Virus record (IMG/VR): IMGVR_UViG_3300034374_010341
Span: 1 to 46,138 of that record
DNA: 46,138 bases
Origin: a virus
Reading direction: 5' to 3' (one strand)
Under the pieces are notes generated by a model. That model was not told where the DNA came from. It worked only from the letters and a program-made list of their open reading frames with translations, and did not search any database. A program made the position numbers and the translations under genes. The first letter of the stretch is position 1. Every line of letters starts with the position of its first letter. Positions 14,893-23,831 of the stretch are shown piece after piece.

Positions 14893-17800
14893 GATGCCTT
14901 CTTATTCACTCCGAACGTCCCCATGATTGCGCGGCTGGCGGGGCTGTACGAGTCGCCCAATTCCTTAGCCATAGCACCCGGTAAGCGCTCGTCTAATTCC
15001 TTGCGGATCAAATAGGTAATGTTGCCGTTGCTATCTTTGCTTTCATCAACAACGACACCCGGTGCCTGGTTAATAACCGTTGACTTGACGACAACACCCC
15101 CGCCATTAGGGTTGAAATCGCCACGGTTCATTGCTTCAGCAATAGGCCTGTATTCTCTTGTAGCCCTTTGGTGCAAAACGAATTCTTCTTTGTGTACCGG
15201 CCCAGCTATATCAGCAGGGTTGCCATAACCTGTGTGCCCACCCTTGCGGAAACCTTCCCCGGAAACGGCAGCGATATTTGAAACAATCGAAGCTCCTTGA
15301 GCCGCTATAATCCCATATTCAGCCAACTTCTGGGCGGGCGTTAGTGATGTCGGGTTAGCCATCACCTGAGCTGCTGCCTGCTGGATCTTCAATAGAGAAT
15401 CCGCTATTGCAAAACCCTTGCTCACTGCGAACAACGCCTTGTAGGCTGCGCTTTGCTCTCCTGAGAACCCTTTTACGATATTAGCTAGGTTGCCGAAGGT
15501 TGTTTCAGCACTCTGTATCGCCTCAGATTGCCGCCTCTGCTCTAAGTCTCTTAGTCTTTCCGCTGCATGTTCATTAATCGCAACAATACGCTCCATGGCG
15601 CTTTGTTCGGTCAGAACGCGCTCTTCTAAAGCCGTCTTTACGACCTCAATTTGGGAAGCCTTGTCACCCCATATTTGAGCGACACCGGAATCAGAGCCAC
15701 CTAGTGTCTGATCAAGCTGAGAAAGAGCCACAGAGGCTTGCTGACGGCGCTTTTGTTCTGCTAACAGGATATCCGTTTTCTGTTTTTCGAAAACGGCTGT
15801 CGCCATGAGGCGGGAACTTTGCTTGTCTTGCTCAGACAAGGCGAGTTCGTTTATCCTATCTAATTGCTTCTGGTGTTCGTGTTGGGCTAGACCAATTCTG
15901 TCTTCTGTGGCGTTGAAATGAGCTACGGTCAGTTGATCAAGGAAGCTTTTTGCCTCTGCTAATTCCTGCTCTCTTTGCCTTTTTACTTCTTCAGCTGCAC
16001 GGCTTCGCTCTTTAGCTATCCTTTCTACGGCCTGACGCTCTTTTTCAGCTGCTCTTTGGGCAAAATCGACGTTGATAACATTAAGATTTGACTGATAAGC
16101 CGCACGAGCTTGGTTTAGGGCTTCCTGACTAGCGCCAGCCTCTTCAAGCTCACTTACCAACTCTTTAAATCTAATACCCTCACGTTCTAGCGCTCTATCC
16201 CTATCACCTAATTTGTTAAGGTGTGCGCTTTGCAAGTAATCGTCTAAGGCCTCACTGGCAAATTGTGCTGCGGGAGATAGAGCAGAAAGCTGCAAGCCTG
16301 TATCTCCTGCAGCGTCTGCAAAACCTCTCAAGCCAACAGTAGCAGAGCGAGACTTTTCATCAACAAGACTAACGACGGCGGCGGCTGTTCGGGCTTGACG
16401 CTCAAGGCTTTCTGTCTCTTTTGTGGCCTCAAGAAGGCTTTCCGCCACTGACTGCAAACTTGGGTTTGCTCTTCTTAGATCATCTACAGACTTTCTAAAC
16501 GCCTTTATAGATATCTCGCCTGTTTCTGCTTTCTGAACTAATTCACCAAGTTCTCGGCCAAACACACCGATAATCGAGGCCCCTTGTTGCTGAGACAAAG
16601 CACGAGTGAAACCTACGGCACTTTCACGTGACGATTCAAACTTTTCTTGTAAGACACGAGCATTCTTAACCGCTTCTGTTAAAGACAGTTCCTTCGATAT
16701 ATCTGCTATGCGCTTGGCTTGGTCTCCTGCGCCTTGGTAAGCCTTTTCTAGCCCCCCGACCATCTCTTTTAGGCTGTCTGTAGCGTCCCTAACTTCATCC
16801 GTTCGTTCACGCATCAAGTAGAGCGCTGCACCTGCGGCAGCAAGACCAAGCCCTATTGGACCTGTTAGACCCAGCAAGGCAGCCCTTGCGGCATTCGCCG
16901 CTATCGCCGTCGCACCCAACCCCGCATTTAGCGCCAGAGTCGACGTTGTCATTGCGTAAGCCTGCACGGTAACGGAAGCTAGCATCGGCGCAAGTTTAAC
17001 AGCGCCAAAACCAACGGCGGCGGCTGTTAACAGATCCATGTTTTCGACAACAAGCTCAAAGGCTGGAACCAGCCCTTTAGCCATTAGCTCTCCGTATTCC
17101 TCGCCCTCGGCTTTTGCGGTCGCTAGCGCTACGTTCCAACGCTGAGAGAGACTTTCTGACATTTTCTTGAATGCCTCATCAGCCGCCCCCGTGCTATTCT
17201 CCATTTGGCCTAGAATGGTGTCGAATTGCTGGCCCGCTCCGCCACTGAAGGCCAAAACAGCATTCAGCGCCTCAACAGAGCCAAAGAGCTGTGCCATCTG
17301 CTCCTTATTACCATTTGTGGCCTCGGCCACATTGTCGAGGAAACCAGCTAGACCTTGTGAGGCCAGAGCCGTAGTATCATACTCAAGGCCTAGTTCTTTG
17401 GCCAGGTCAGCCGCTTCCTTGGTCGGTTTAGCAACGGCTGTCAAAACCGCGCGAACACCCGTGACAGAGCTTGCGGTGCTAAGACCCTGCGTAGTCAGTG
17501 CCGCTATGGACGCTGTCAGCTCAGAGAAGCTAATACCAAGACCAGAAGCAATAGGAACCACATTACCAAGAGTAGCGCCCAGTTCACTTGCTGTCGTCTT
17601 GCCAGCCTTAATTCCAGTAAACAAAATATCCGCTGTTCTTGCAGCCGTCAGACCAGTTGACTTATACGCATTCATTGCCGTCGTCAGAGCGTCAACGGAC
17701 GTTACCATATCCGTTACACCGCCAACGGCTAACTTGTTCGCTGTGTCTAGAATTCTTTGTGCTTCAGCCGCACCACCAGCACCGGCGGAAATCGCTTGGT

Positions 17801-18236
17801 AATAGGCTTTGACTTGATTGGTGGCGCTGCCACCGTACAAAGTAACAAAGTCTCTAGAGGTCTCTCTAATTCTGGCTAACTCACCGTCAACACCGCTCAA
17901 TAGTGTTGATGTTTCCGCTAGCGCTCTATCGAATTCGAGAAATGTAGTAAGAGCGGTTCTTACGCCAAAAGCCGCAGAAAACGCGGCCCCCATTTGTTTG
18001 GCATTTCGGGCTACATCGTCAAATTCTTTGCCCGTCGCCCGTGCTTGTTTGGCGACTTGGGGCATTCCTTGGTTACCTGCCCTGACGAAACGCCCAAGCT
18101 CTTCCCGTGCTCTTTCAGCCGAACCCTCAATCTTATCATTAGTGCCAACAACACCAAGGCCAGCCTGCCGATACTGAGCAGCACCTGAAACGGCACCGCT
18201 AGGGTCAAACGCTAGGCCTACTGTTCTTACTGACAT
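14889..18236 (-). CDS. Tail tape measure protein
   Basis: An 1115-residue protein. Residues about 90-370 match the TP901-type tape measure core (FDRALAETSTLLSGVDGELARIR...; GVTDMVTSVDALTTAMNAYK; GNVVPIASGLGISFSELTASIAALTTQG). Hydrophobic segments at about 390-470 (AAAVGFGAVKLAPML, AALLGLTGPIGLGLAAAGAALYL) may be membrane-active. A long charged coiled coil spans about 700-900. It sets tail length and is expelled on infection. The start overlaps the 3' end of the frameshifted chaperone T frame, as in lambda-like phages. Confidence 0.93.
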   Translation of the reverse strand: MSVRTVGLAFDPSGAVSGAAQYRQAGLGVVGTNDKIEGSAERAREELGRFVRAGNQGMPQVAKQARATGKEFDDVARNAKQMGAAFSAAFGVRTALTTFLEFDRALAETSTLLSGVDGELARIRETSRDFVTLYGGSATNQVKAYYQAISAGAGGAAEAQRILDTANKLAVGGVTDMVTSVDALTTAMNAYKSTGLTAARTADILFTGIKAGKTTASELGATLGNVVPIASGLGISFSELTASIAALTTQGLSTASSVTGVRAVLTAVAKPTKEAADLAKELGLEYDTTALASQGLAGFLDNVAEATNGNKEQMAQLFGSVEALNAVLAFSGGAGQQFDTILGQMENSTGAADEAFKKMSESLSQRWNVALATAKAEGEEYGELMAKGLVPAFELVVENMDLLTAAAVGFGAVKLAPMLASVTVQAYAMTTSTLALNAGLGATAIAANAARAALLGLTGPIGLGLAAAGAALYLMRERTDEVRDATDSLKEMVGGLEKAYQGAGDQAKRIADISKELSLTEAVKNARVLQEKFESSRESAVGFTRALSQQQGASIIGVFGRELGELVQKAETGEISIKAFRKSVDDLRRANPSLQSVAESLLEATKETESLERQARTAAAVVSLVDEKSRSATVGLRGFADAAGDTGLQLSALSPAAQFASEALDDYLQSAHLNKLGDRDRALEREGIRFKELVSELEEAGASQEALNQARAAYQSNLNVINVDFAQRAAEKERQAVERIAKERSRAAEEVKRQREQELAEAKSFLDQLTVAHFNATEDRIGLAQHEHQKQLDRINELALSEQDKQSSRLMATAVFEKQKTDILLAEQKRRQQASVALSQLDQTLGGSDSGVAQIWGDKASQIEVVKTALEERVLTEQSAMERIVAINEHAAERLRDLEQRRQSEAIQSAETTFGNLANIVKGFSGEQSAAYKALFAVSKGFAIADSLLKIQQAAAQVMANPTSLTPAQKLAEYGIIAAQGASIVSNIAAVSGEGFRKGGHTGYGNPADIAGPVHKEEFVLHQRATREYRPIAEAMNRGDFNPNGGGVVVKSTVINQAPGVVVDESKDSNGNITYLIRKELDERLPGAMAKELGDSYSPASRAIMGTFGVNKKAS

Positions 18237-18962
18237 TTGACAAGTGTTCCTTGTACACAGACGCCAACGAACGCATTACAGAAATAAACACTTCCCTTTG
18301 GTAAAAGGAGGTGATTTCGTAATGTTTCATCAGAGCCAATATTGATGGCATTTTAAGCGGGTTATCGAGTGTGATCTCGCCCGCGAGGTGCCAAAAAGCG
18401 CGATAATAAAATTCGAGCCCTTGGCTTAATTTGGGGGCCTTAACAAGGCATTTAGGCTGATGGCTGTAATCAGCTCTAGCTAGTTCAATATGCCAGTCTA
18501 TATGCTGGCCATTCTTTAGCTCCCATTCGAGAGCTTCCTTTAGTTTTTTACCGCTTGCCTCTTAAGCTGGAAGCTTTCTCGCTGAGTGGCCTGTCTGCAA
18601 AGCTTATCAAAGATAACGGAGCCTTTTTTGCTGGTCACAAATCCAACGAAGTTATCACGATTGGCGGCAATTGGCTGCCCCCCCGACTTCATTGTAGTAC
18701 TCCATGAGGCGATACAGGTATCGTGTACCAATTCAGCAAAAAGTCGCCTGCCCTCCTCTTTGGAAAGATCCTCGCCTTTTTCGGCTACAGCCTGAACGGC
18801 TGCGCCATTGGTGTATTTCTCATTTTCAGGCGAAAGCCAACGACAAAAGAAAGTCACTGAACCACTTTTACCTTCATCAAAGGTGAATTCCTGGCCTTCG
18901 TCGAAAGCTAGGTTGTCGTCGTAGTCGTACTGATCAAGACCGTCGATCTCAAAGGTTGACAT
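18205..18962 (-). CDS. Tail assembly chaperone G-T frameshift product
   Basis: The zero-frame protein (140 residues, 18962-18540) ends in GTA AAA AAC TAA, which contains the slippery heptamer AAAAAAC. A -1 slip bypasses the stop and opens 112 more codons to a TGA at 18205, 32 bases inside the tape measure gene. The extension (LKEALEWELKNGQHIDW...LEFYYRAFWHLAG...LKMPSILALMKHYEITSFY) has the helical composition of chaperone T domains. The product of about 252 residues, with the shorter G form, should keep the tape measure protein soluble while the tube assembles. No other gene explains the 300 bases between G and the tape measure gene. Confidence 0.85.
18540..18962 (-). CDS. Tail assembly chaperone G (zero-frame form)
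   Basis: A 140-residue acidic protein, starting MSTFEIDGLDQYDYDD, with an F-T-F-D-E-G-K repeat near residue 27, a tryptophan/cysteine strand (VTFFCRWLSPE) and a basic end (FQLKRQAVKN). This is the form made when ribosomes do not slip at 18543-18549. It lies between tail tube and tape measure genes, the conserved position. It overlaps the previous small gene by 14 bases. Confidence 0.8.
   Translation of the reverse strand: MSTFEIDGLDQYDYDDNLAFDEGQEFTFDEGKSGSVTFFCRWLSPENEKYTNGAAVQAVAEKGEDLSKEEGRRLFAELVHDTCIASWSTTMKSGGQPIAANRDNFVGFVTSKKGSVIFDKLCRQATQRESFQLKRQAVKN
18543..18549 (-). promoter_or_regulatory. Slippery heptamer AAAAAAC for -1 frameshift
   Basis: In the zero frame the site reads GTA AAA AAC directly before TAA, matching X XXY YYZ with X=A, Y=A and Z=C. 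The -1 frame after it is open for 112 codons. The stop codon immediately next to the slip site would favour slippage. Confidence 0.85.
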
Positions 18963-19110
18963 CTTTTTCTTTCTTAAATGTGGATTTTGGAAGCTCGATT
19001 AGGCCTGAAGCGGCCCACTCTTGCGCTTTATCTTTAGGAACGTCTTCAGGGTTCCTAATTCTGACTTCTTCGCCGTCGATAACGGCAAAAAATGGCTTAA
19101 CAATTTTCAT
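18949..19110 (-). CDS. Small tail-region protein
   Basis: A 53-residue protein starting MKIVKPFFAVIDGEEV. Its ATG overlaps the tail tube stop (TAATG), and its end overlaps the chaperone gene. A longer frame from 19134 is less likely because it lies within the tube gene. The sequence, with RNPEDVPKDKAQEWAASGLIE, resembles small SHOCT-like or head-tail accessory peptides found beside tube genes; function unknown. Confidence 0.65.
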   Translation of the reverse strand: MKIVKPFFAVIDGEEVRIRNPEDVPKDKAQEWAASGLIELPKSTFKKEKDVNL

Positions 19111-20033
19111 TAGATACCCCTTGTAATCTTCCAAGTTGCACCAATGCCTGCTTCATCTCTGATTGCGTCCATCGTGAAGTTGATCATAGAGTCGCCGGTG
19201 GTTAGTGTCGGCATGTCTGCGTTGATATACAGCTTGGGAACGTTGATTCGATACTTAGAGCCCGCGCTATTGCCTAGCTCGGATGTTAGAGACACTTCGG
19301 TGTGGTTTTTAACAGCGTCCCATAGCGCCATATTATCAAAATAGGCTTCTACAGTTACCTGCAACTGAGGCTCTCCAAATGATAACTCCCCAGACGCACA
19401 AGTGCCGAGGTGAGGAGTAAATTCGTGATTGTTACTCCAATTGTAAGTAATCTTCTTAACTGTGGCTGTCGCGCCAAGGTTTCCAATCGCCAAATTGGCA
19501 AAGCCCGCACAGACGTTGATCACTTCAACAGAACTAGGGTCAGGATAGGTGGCCCCCACCACAGCTGCACCACTGGTGGCTGTCATGCCCATCATGCCAG
19601 CTTGCCAGGTGACTTTCTTCTGAAATTCAGCATCAATGGTCAATGTGTTAGCGTGAACGCCGTTGAACCTAAAATGGTTGTTTGTGCTGCCGGTTTTTAG
19701 CATTCGCTCCCAAGTCACCGGGTTCCGGTCCTGGGCATTTGTGATGATGTTACTGGTCCAGGTGCTACGAAGAGCGTTTTCAAGCAGCCAGTCTATTTCA
19801 CCATAAACCATCTCTGCGCCAAGGTTCCCTTCAACGGTGTATCCATCACTAGATACGTGCGTTTGGTCCCCATGTGAGGCTAGGTTTGCTGAACCTTCCT
19901 TGATGTACCTTTGATTGATACTGTCTTCGGTAAGGTGCATTTGTTGGAAGACTGGAGTTGCTACAGTTGAGCCCTCCGTGGTTTCTGCCGCCCAGCTGGA
20001 ACGGCCACGCGCGGCGCGTGCTATATTGGTCAT
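19110..20033 (-). CDS. Major tail tube protein
   Basis: A 307-residue protein resembling the phage tail tube family: an N-terminal RGRSSWAAETTEGSTVATP segment, then GYTVEGNLGAEMVYGEIDWLLENAL, and beta-rich repeats with LTIDAEFQKKVTWQAGMMGM. The position before the chaperone G/T pair and after the terminator-type gene fits. It should form the tube rings by self-assembly. A clear gap of 19 bases follows the previous gene. Confidence 0.85.
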   Translation of the reverse strand: MTNIARAARGRSSWAAETTEGSTVATPVFQQMHLTEDSINQRYIKEGSANLASHGDQTHVSSDGYTVEGNLGAEMVYGEIDWLLENALRSTWTSNIITNAQDRNPVTWERMLKTGSTNNHFRFNGVHANTLTIDAEFQKKVTWQAGMMGMTATSGAAVVGATYPDPSSVEVINVCAGFANLAIGNLGATATVKKITYNWSNNHEFTPHLGTCASGELSFGEPQLQVTVEAYFDNMALWDAVKNHTEVSLTSELGNSAGSKYRINVPKLYINADMPTLTTGDSMINFTMDAIRDEAGIGATWKITRGI

Positions 20034-20052
20034 TGACTTAATCCTTTAAGAT

Positions 20053-20457
20053 TTAATGATTGGTCTCGTCTCGAATGAACGGACAAGCGATTGTTCTTGT
20101 GGTTAGCTTTTGTCTTGTGGACTCGCCGACGGGATACGGCGTGAAAAACTCAAGATTTGAGAAATGTTTATTAAGAAACACCGCTGAAACGGCGTCGATC
20201 AGTTGTGTAAAGCCTTTTTCACCCGCATCTGAAGGCCCATGGATCTGCACCAGCAACGTTCCTGCGTAGCGCCCAATATTATTGCCAGGCGCACCGACGC
20301 TAACCGTTTCCCCCCGTCCATTGTCGATATGAAGCTGAATAGAAAATTCGTCTTCCGGCACTACGAATTTATGCCTTGGGTATCCTACCTTCTCAGACCG
20401 CCCCCAATTGGTCTTAAAGTGGTCGGTTATATTCTGGCGTTCTGTTTCGTAGCTCAT
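20053..20457 (-). CDS. Tail terminator-like protein
   Basis: A 134-residue protein resembling DUF4128/gpU-type terminators: an N-terminal helix (ERQNITDHFKTNW), then strands (FSIQLHIDNGRGETVSVG, RYAGTLLVQIHGPSDAGEKGF) and a helix containing LIDAVSAVFLN. It caps the finished tube and joins it to the head. The overlap with the upstream gene and the tube gene downstream support the assignment. Confidence 0.7.
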   Translation of the reverse strand: MSYETERQNITDHFKTNWGRSEKVGYPRHKFVVPEDEFSIQLHIDNGRGETVSVGAPGNNIGRYAGTLLVQIHGPSDAGEKGFTQLIDAVSAVFLNKHFSNLEFFTPYPVGESTRQKLTTRTIACPFIRDETNH

Positions 20458-20879
20458 AAACCACCAACGGAAATGCCTAGATCCAGGTGCGCTATCTCTG
20501 TCGCAATCGTGTCAATCCAACCTTCTGGGGCCTGCAATGAATGACCTGTCGCGAGCGGAATAGCGTATTCGGTGCTATTGGTAACATAGGTCATTTGAAT
20601 AGTGCTGACCCCTTCTATTACGGCCTCGCCTTCGGCCACGGTATTAGCTCTAATCTCATTTGTCGTTGTATCATCAATACTGCCAACGCTTACATTCCAT
20701 TGTGAGCGAAAGTAACCCGTGTTGACGGGGCTCCTTTTAACCGCCTGGCCGAACCCGTAAAGCATGACTGCTTGTAAGTTTTCGACAATGTAATCGGTCT
20801 CGACGTATTCCATATCAGCCATCATAGCTGCGTTAGCTTGGTCAACTGTCATCGCCATTATTCTAAGACCAATCCCCAA
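20454..20879 (-). CDS. HK97 gp10-like neck/tail completion protein
   Basis: The frame gives 141 residues; the ATG for MAMTVDQAN eight codons in is also possible. The middle carries VKRSPVNTGYFRSQWNVSVG, close to the RTPVDTGRLRxSW motif of HK97 gp10-type neck proteins, followed by STEYAIPLATGHS, also conserved in them. It probably joins head connector and tail. Confidence 0.75.
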   Translation of the reverse strand: MGIGLRIMAMTVDQANAAMMADMEYVETDYIVENLQAVMLYGFGQAVKRSPVNTGYFRSQWNVSVGSIDDTTTNEIRANTVAEGEAVIEGVSTIQMTYVTNSTEYAIPLATGHSLQAPEGWIDTIATEIAHLDLGISVGGL

Positions 20880-21226
20880 AGGCCACCAACTTCTACTATG
20901 TCGCCGACTTGAGCGACTTTGTATGTGTCGGCACCAACTGTAATCGTGTCTGTTTTTTCGGGGGCGGTTGTGAACCCAATAGCTAAAGCTGGCTTTTGGT
21001 TTGGCCCAACTGTTAAAGCTGGGTAATCGTCCATAAGCTGCTTTGACGTGGTGAATATTAAGCGCCCCTCATAAGCTGTCGATGCACCATCTGAAAACGT
21101 GTCTGTGGCTGTGTCATGAACGCTGCCGGTCACTTTTGTAAGTGTAGCCGTTTTGACCACACCATCACTAAATTCAATCGCAACGGCGTCAAAAGCCTCT
21201 TTGGCTATCTCTGCTACTGTGGTCAT
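20858..21226 (-). CDS. Head-tail stopper-like protein
   Basis: A 122-residue, mostly beta protein (GRLIFTTSKQLMDDYPALTVGPNQKPALAIGF, then TDTITVGADTYKVAQVGDIVEVGGLWGLVLE). The size and place between adaptor and gp10-like genes fit a head-tail stopper (gpFII-like), which plugs the connector. Family membership is by position more than by sequence. Confidence 0.6.
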   Translation of the reverse strand: MTTVAEIAKEAFDAVAIEFSDGVVKTATLTKVTGSVHDTATDTFSDGASTAYEGRLIFTTSKQLMDDYPALTVGPNQKPALAIGFTTAPEKTDTITVGADTYKVAQVGDIVEVGGLWGLVLE

Positions 21227-21723
21227 GAGCGCAACATCTCAACGGAGTTTGAATTGCTTGTAATGAAGTCACTTAACAGACCTTGAACGGACCTAATTAC
21301 GGTCCTTGAACTACCTCCGCCAACGAACTTCTTTTCTGTTTCAACAGGCCCAGCTTTAACTCGGCTTTCAGAGATGCCGGTTGTGTCAACTGGTTGTAGG
21401 TTAGTCCCTTTTATGGCCTGCAACGCGGCCTCAAAGCAGGCATTCCTAATAAACACAGGTATAGCCGTTGATGACACGGCATAGCCGTTTCTGTCTGTGA
21501 CGTTGATGCGAGGCCACTCGAGCGCTTGAGCGCTTGTGGCTTTAGTCCCGATAAAGTCAAATTGATGATCAAGATAATCTGTCGCTTTGATCAAAGCAGC
21601 CTGCTTGGCGGCATCAGTGCCAGTCCAGGCTGTAATGCTTCTGTCGGCAAAATAGTTATCGGCATCAGACACAGTGCCATAGGAATTTGCACTAGCGCCG
21701 CCTACTGTTGTGTCAAAAGCCAT
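21223..21723 (-). CDS. Head-tail adaptor (DnaT-like family)
   Basis: A 166-residue protein with SYGTVSDADNYFADRSITAWTGTDAAKQAALIKATDYLD, DFIGTKATSAQALEWPR and VPVFIRNACFEAALQ-like segments. This pattern is typical of the small family named DnaT-like ssDNA-binding protein in databases. Its constant position after the coat gene indicates a connector/adaptor role rather than replication. The first gene after the coat hairpin. Confidence 0.75.
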   Translation of the reverse strand: MAFDTTVGGASANSYGTVSDADNYFADRSITAWTGTDAAKQAALIKATDYLDHQFDFIGTKATSAQALEWPRINVTDRNGYAVSSTAIPVFIRNACFEAALQAIKGTNLQPVDTTGISESRVKAGPVETEKKFVGGGSSRTVIRSVQGLLSDFITSNSNSVEMLRS

Positions 21724-21745
21724 AGTAAATTCCCTAAAAGGAGAA

Positions 21746-21767
21746 GGGGCCAGCCGAAGCCAGCCCC
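21746..21767 (-). terminator. Strong UUCG-type hairpin after coat gene
   Basis: On the minus strand GGGGCTGGC and GCTGGCCCC form a 9-bp stem (two G-U pairs) around a TTCG tetraloop, followed by TTCTCCTTTTAG. It lies between the coat stop and the adaptor start. It should terminate part of the transcripts or protect the coat mRNA 3' end, giving high coat expression compared with the connector genes. Confidence 0.7.
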
Positions 21768-21784
21768 AAATTAGACTACTGGGG

Positions 21785-22930
21785 TTAGCCCATCAGAATA
21801 GCAATATACTCGTCTTTCCAGGCCTTTTTACCCCATGTGGCTGAGACGTTGATCATCATCTTCTGGAAACCTTTGTAGACTGCGATATCAAAGATGAGGC
21901 CGGAGTGGTCATCTTGAACAACAAGTCTCTCAGAGGCCGCATCACCACCAGGAGGAACCGCAGGCGCACGCATGGCCAGTTCTAGAGCTGCTTGGTGCAT
22001 AGCCACGTTTGCCGTAAAGTTGTTACCAACAGTTATGGCGCTGTTATCCGCAACCGCTGTTCGTAGGCCTGGGCCGTTAATGACAAGCGGGGTCGCAGAG
22101 GCATCCGCTTTGACAACATAGTTGTTAGCATCGCCGTTGAACGTCACGACATCACCAGCATTAAACGCACCGGACCCCGTGTCAAATGCGATTGACGTGT
22201 CGCCAATAGCTAAAGACGCGGAATTTGCGAGACGGCCTGATGCACTGCCTTTTGTGTGCGTCTTAACCTGTGCAGATTCACGCAGTGCTAGACCTTGGAG
22301 ATCAAGCAGCACGCCTTGGCGAAGCATTTGATCACCGCCAGCTTCGTTTGCCTTCTGCAACTGAGCTAGGTTTCTGAGATTAGTTCCTGCTGCTGAATTC
22401 AAAATCAAAGAGGCGCGGCCATCATTTGACGGCATACCGTTATCAACAAGAACCTGACGAACCTTTGCCACATCATTAAAGTTTGATCCAAAAGGCGTTG
22501 TACCAGCTGTGCCAACTGCTCGTGACGCGCTCTGGTAAGCCGCCTGTGCCAGGTCAGCTTCAATCTCGTTCACAAGAGCTCGCATTGCCTGCAACACCTG
22601 GTCCCCATAAACGGTTTCAAAACCAGAACCATTGTTGACGTGCTTGATATCTTCACCAGTCCATGGGATTTGCACCCCACGTGATTTATCAAGTGTCAGG
22701 GTTTTGCTGTCGACCGTTTGATCGGTTCCTTCTGGAATCGTCATAGCTGGTGTCTGGTCCCCAACAGTCGCAGAACGTGTGAAGTGTGACCGGACAGTAT
22801 CGCCTTTAGCCGCCTGTTCCGAACTGTCGGAGTTGATAGTGCAAGCCGGAATAAAACCGACCAATTCACGGCCAATGACATCTGCACTTTTGTAAATGTC
22901 GGCGGCCAAATCAGTAAGAACGTTTGCCAT
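21785..22930 (-). CDS. Major capsid protein, P22 coat type
   Basis: A 381-residue protein starting MANVLTDLAADIYKSADVIGRELVGFIPACTI, the characteristic opening of the P22 gene 5 coat family (HK97 fold). Later it has GDTVRSHFTR, TLTLDKSRGVQIPWTGEDIKHVNNG and AMRALVNEIEADLAQAAYQSA. It forms the icosahedral shell. It is preceded by a scaffold gene and bracketed by hairpins, which suggests separately tuned, high expression. Confidence 0.9.
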   Translation of the reverse strand: MANVLTDLAADIYKSADVIGRELVGFIPACTINSDSSEQAAKGDTVRSHFTRSATVGDQTPAMTIPEGTDQTVDSKTLTLDKSRGVQIPWTGEDIKHVNNGSGFETVYGDQVLQAMRALVNEIEADLAQAAYQSASRAVGTAGTTPFGSNFNDVAKVRQVLVDNGMPSNDGRASLILNSAAGTNLRNLAQLQKANEAGGDQMLRQGVLLDLQGLALRESAQVKTHTKGSASGRLANSASLAIGDTSIAFDTGSGAFNAGDVVTFNGDANNYVVKADASATPLVINGPGLRTAVADNSAITVGNNFTANVAMHQAALELAMRAPAVPPGGDAASERLVVQDDHSGLIFDIAVYKGFQKMMINVSATWGKKAWKDEYIAILMG

Positions 22931-22965
22931 TCTATAATTTTCCTATACCTATTTTAAAGAAAGAT

Positions 22966-22980
22966 TTGGCCAATGGCCAA
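22966..22980. repeat. Palindrome between scaffold and coat genes
   Basis: TTGGCCAATGGCCAA has 7-base arms around one base. On the minus strand it is followed by a T-rich ATCTTTCTTTAAAA stretch, so it may act as a weak terminator or as an mRNA processing hairpin just before the coat ribosome site. Confidence 0.4.
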
Positions 22981-22996
22981 GGACGCCACTAAGCGC

Positions 22997-23758
22997 CTAA
23001 TCAACCACCTTGACGCCTTCCAAAGCTACCTTCTTTCGATCACTGTGTGAAAGAGCCTGAAATTCGTTCATTGTGATTGTTTTACTACCACCAGCGGCAC
23101 CACCCGGCTTGGGGTTCGGTCCTGTTGGCTTTGCGACGAATCGTTTTCCGTCATCTGTAGAAGCCCAACCCTTAACAAACTCGTCTAGGGATTGCGGGCC
23201 TAGATCTGTGTCTACCGAGGCCTTGAAAACACCGTCTGACTCTTCAAGCTCAATCTTAGCCTTGCTCAATAGAAGCGCTTGGGCTGCGTCCTTAAAGCTT
23301 GGGTCAATTGACGCTTGGTCGAGCGCGTCCGCCAACCCTTGATGAATAGTCATCTTGTGAATGCTGGCTTTGTACTTCTCATTCTCAGACTTAAGAGGGT
23401 CAACAGCAGCGGCCATTTTGGCTTCATAAGCTTTAGCCTGAGCCTCTAGCCTTGCTCGAATTACCTCTTCGTCCGGCCTGCCTTCCTTCGCCTCTGCCGC
23501 CTCTTTGAGGGTGTTGTAAGCATCAAGGTTAAAGTCCTCGGGCAAACCGTCAAAACGAGCCTCTAGAGCCTCTTTTTCGGCTCTAAGCTTGTCTCTAGCT
23601 GCCCTGTTTGACTTGTTAGCAGTGACGACGCCGCGAACGGCTGGGTGGTTGTCAACGCCTTCGATATCCAGCTTAAAGCCGTCTCCGTCCTCGACGTAAT
23701 AGGTTTTCAGGCTGTCATCAACGTTGTCTAGGTTCTCTACAGTTGCGAGGATTCCCAT
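22997..23758 (-). CDS. Scaffold protein
   Basis: About 253 residues from the ATG at 23758, chosen because GGAG lies 8 bases before it and because a terminator hairpin sits inside the longer frame from 23815. The protein is highly charged and helical: E/K/A-rich coiled coil at about 55-140 (ARDKLRAEKEALEARF, RARLEAQAKAYEAKMAA), then a proline/glycine-rich linker (PTGPNPKPGGAAGG) and a basic C-terminal helix that would bind coat. It directs procapsid assembly. Confidence 0.75.
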   Translation of the reverse strand: MGILATVENLDNVDDSLKTYYVEDGDGFKLDIEGVDNHPAVRGVVTANKSNRAARDKLRAEKEALEARFDGLPEDFNLDAYNTLKEAAEAKEGRPDEEVIRARLEAQAKAYEAKMAAAVDPLKSENEKYKASIHKMTIHQGLADALDQASIDPSFKDAAQALLLSKAKIELEESDGVFKASVDTDLGPQSLDEFVKGWASTDDGKRFVAKPTGPNPKPGGAAGGSKTITMNEFQALSHSDRKKVALEGVKVVD

Positions 23759-23773
23759 CGGGAGTTTCTCCAT

Positions 23774-23797
23774 AAAAAAAGACCGGCATCGCCAGTC
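23774..23797 (-). terminator. Intrinsic terminator just before scaffold gene
   Basis: The minus strand reads GACTGGC, loop GAT, GCCGGTC (7 bp with one G-T pair), then seven T. It lies 16 bases before the scaffold start, so it would limit readthrough from the terminase-portal genes. Confidence 0.75.
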
Positions 23798-23831
23798 TGT
23801 TAAAGTTTGATCCATCGGATCGATTGGGCAT

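Noticed and set aside
17167-17802. 211-codon plus-strand frame in the tape measure gene
   Set aside because: Antisense shadow of the tape measure coding region with no start signals.
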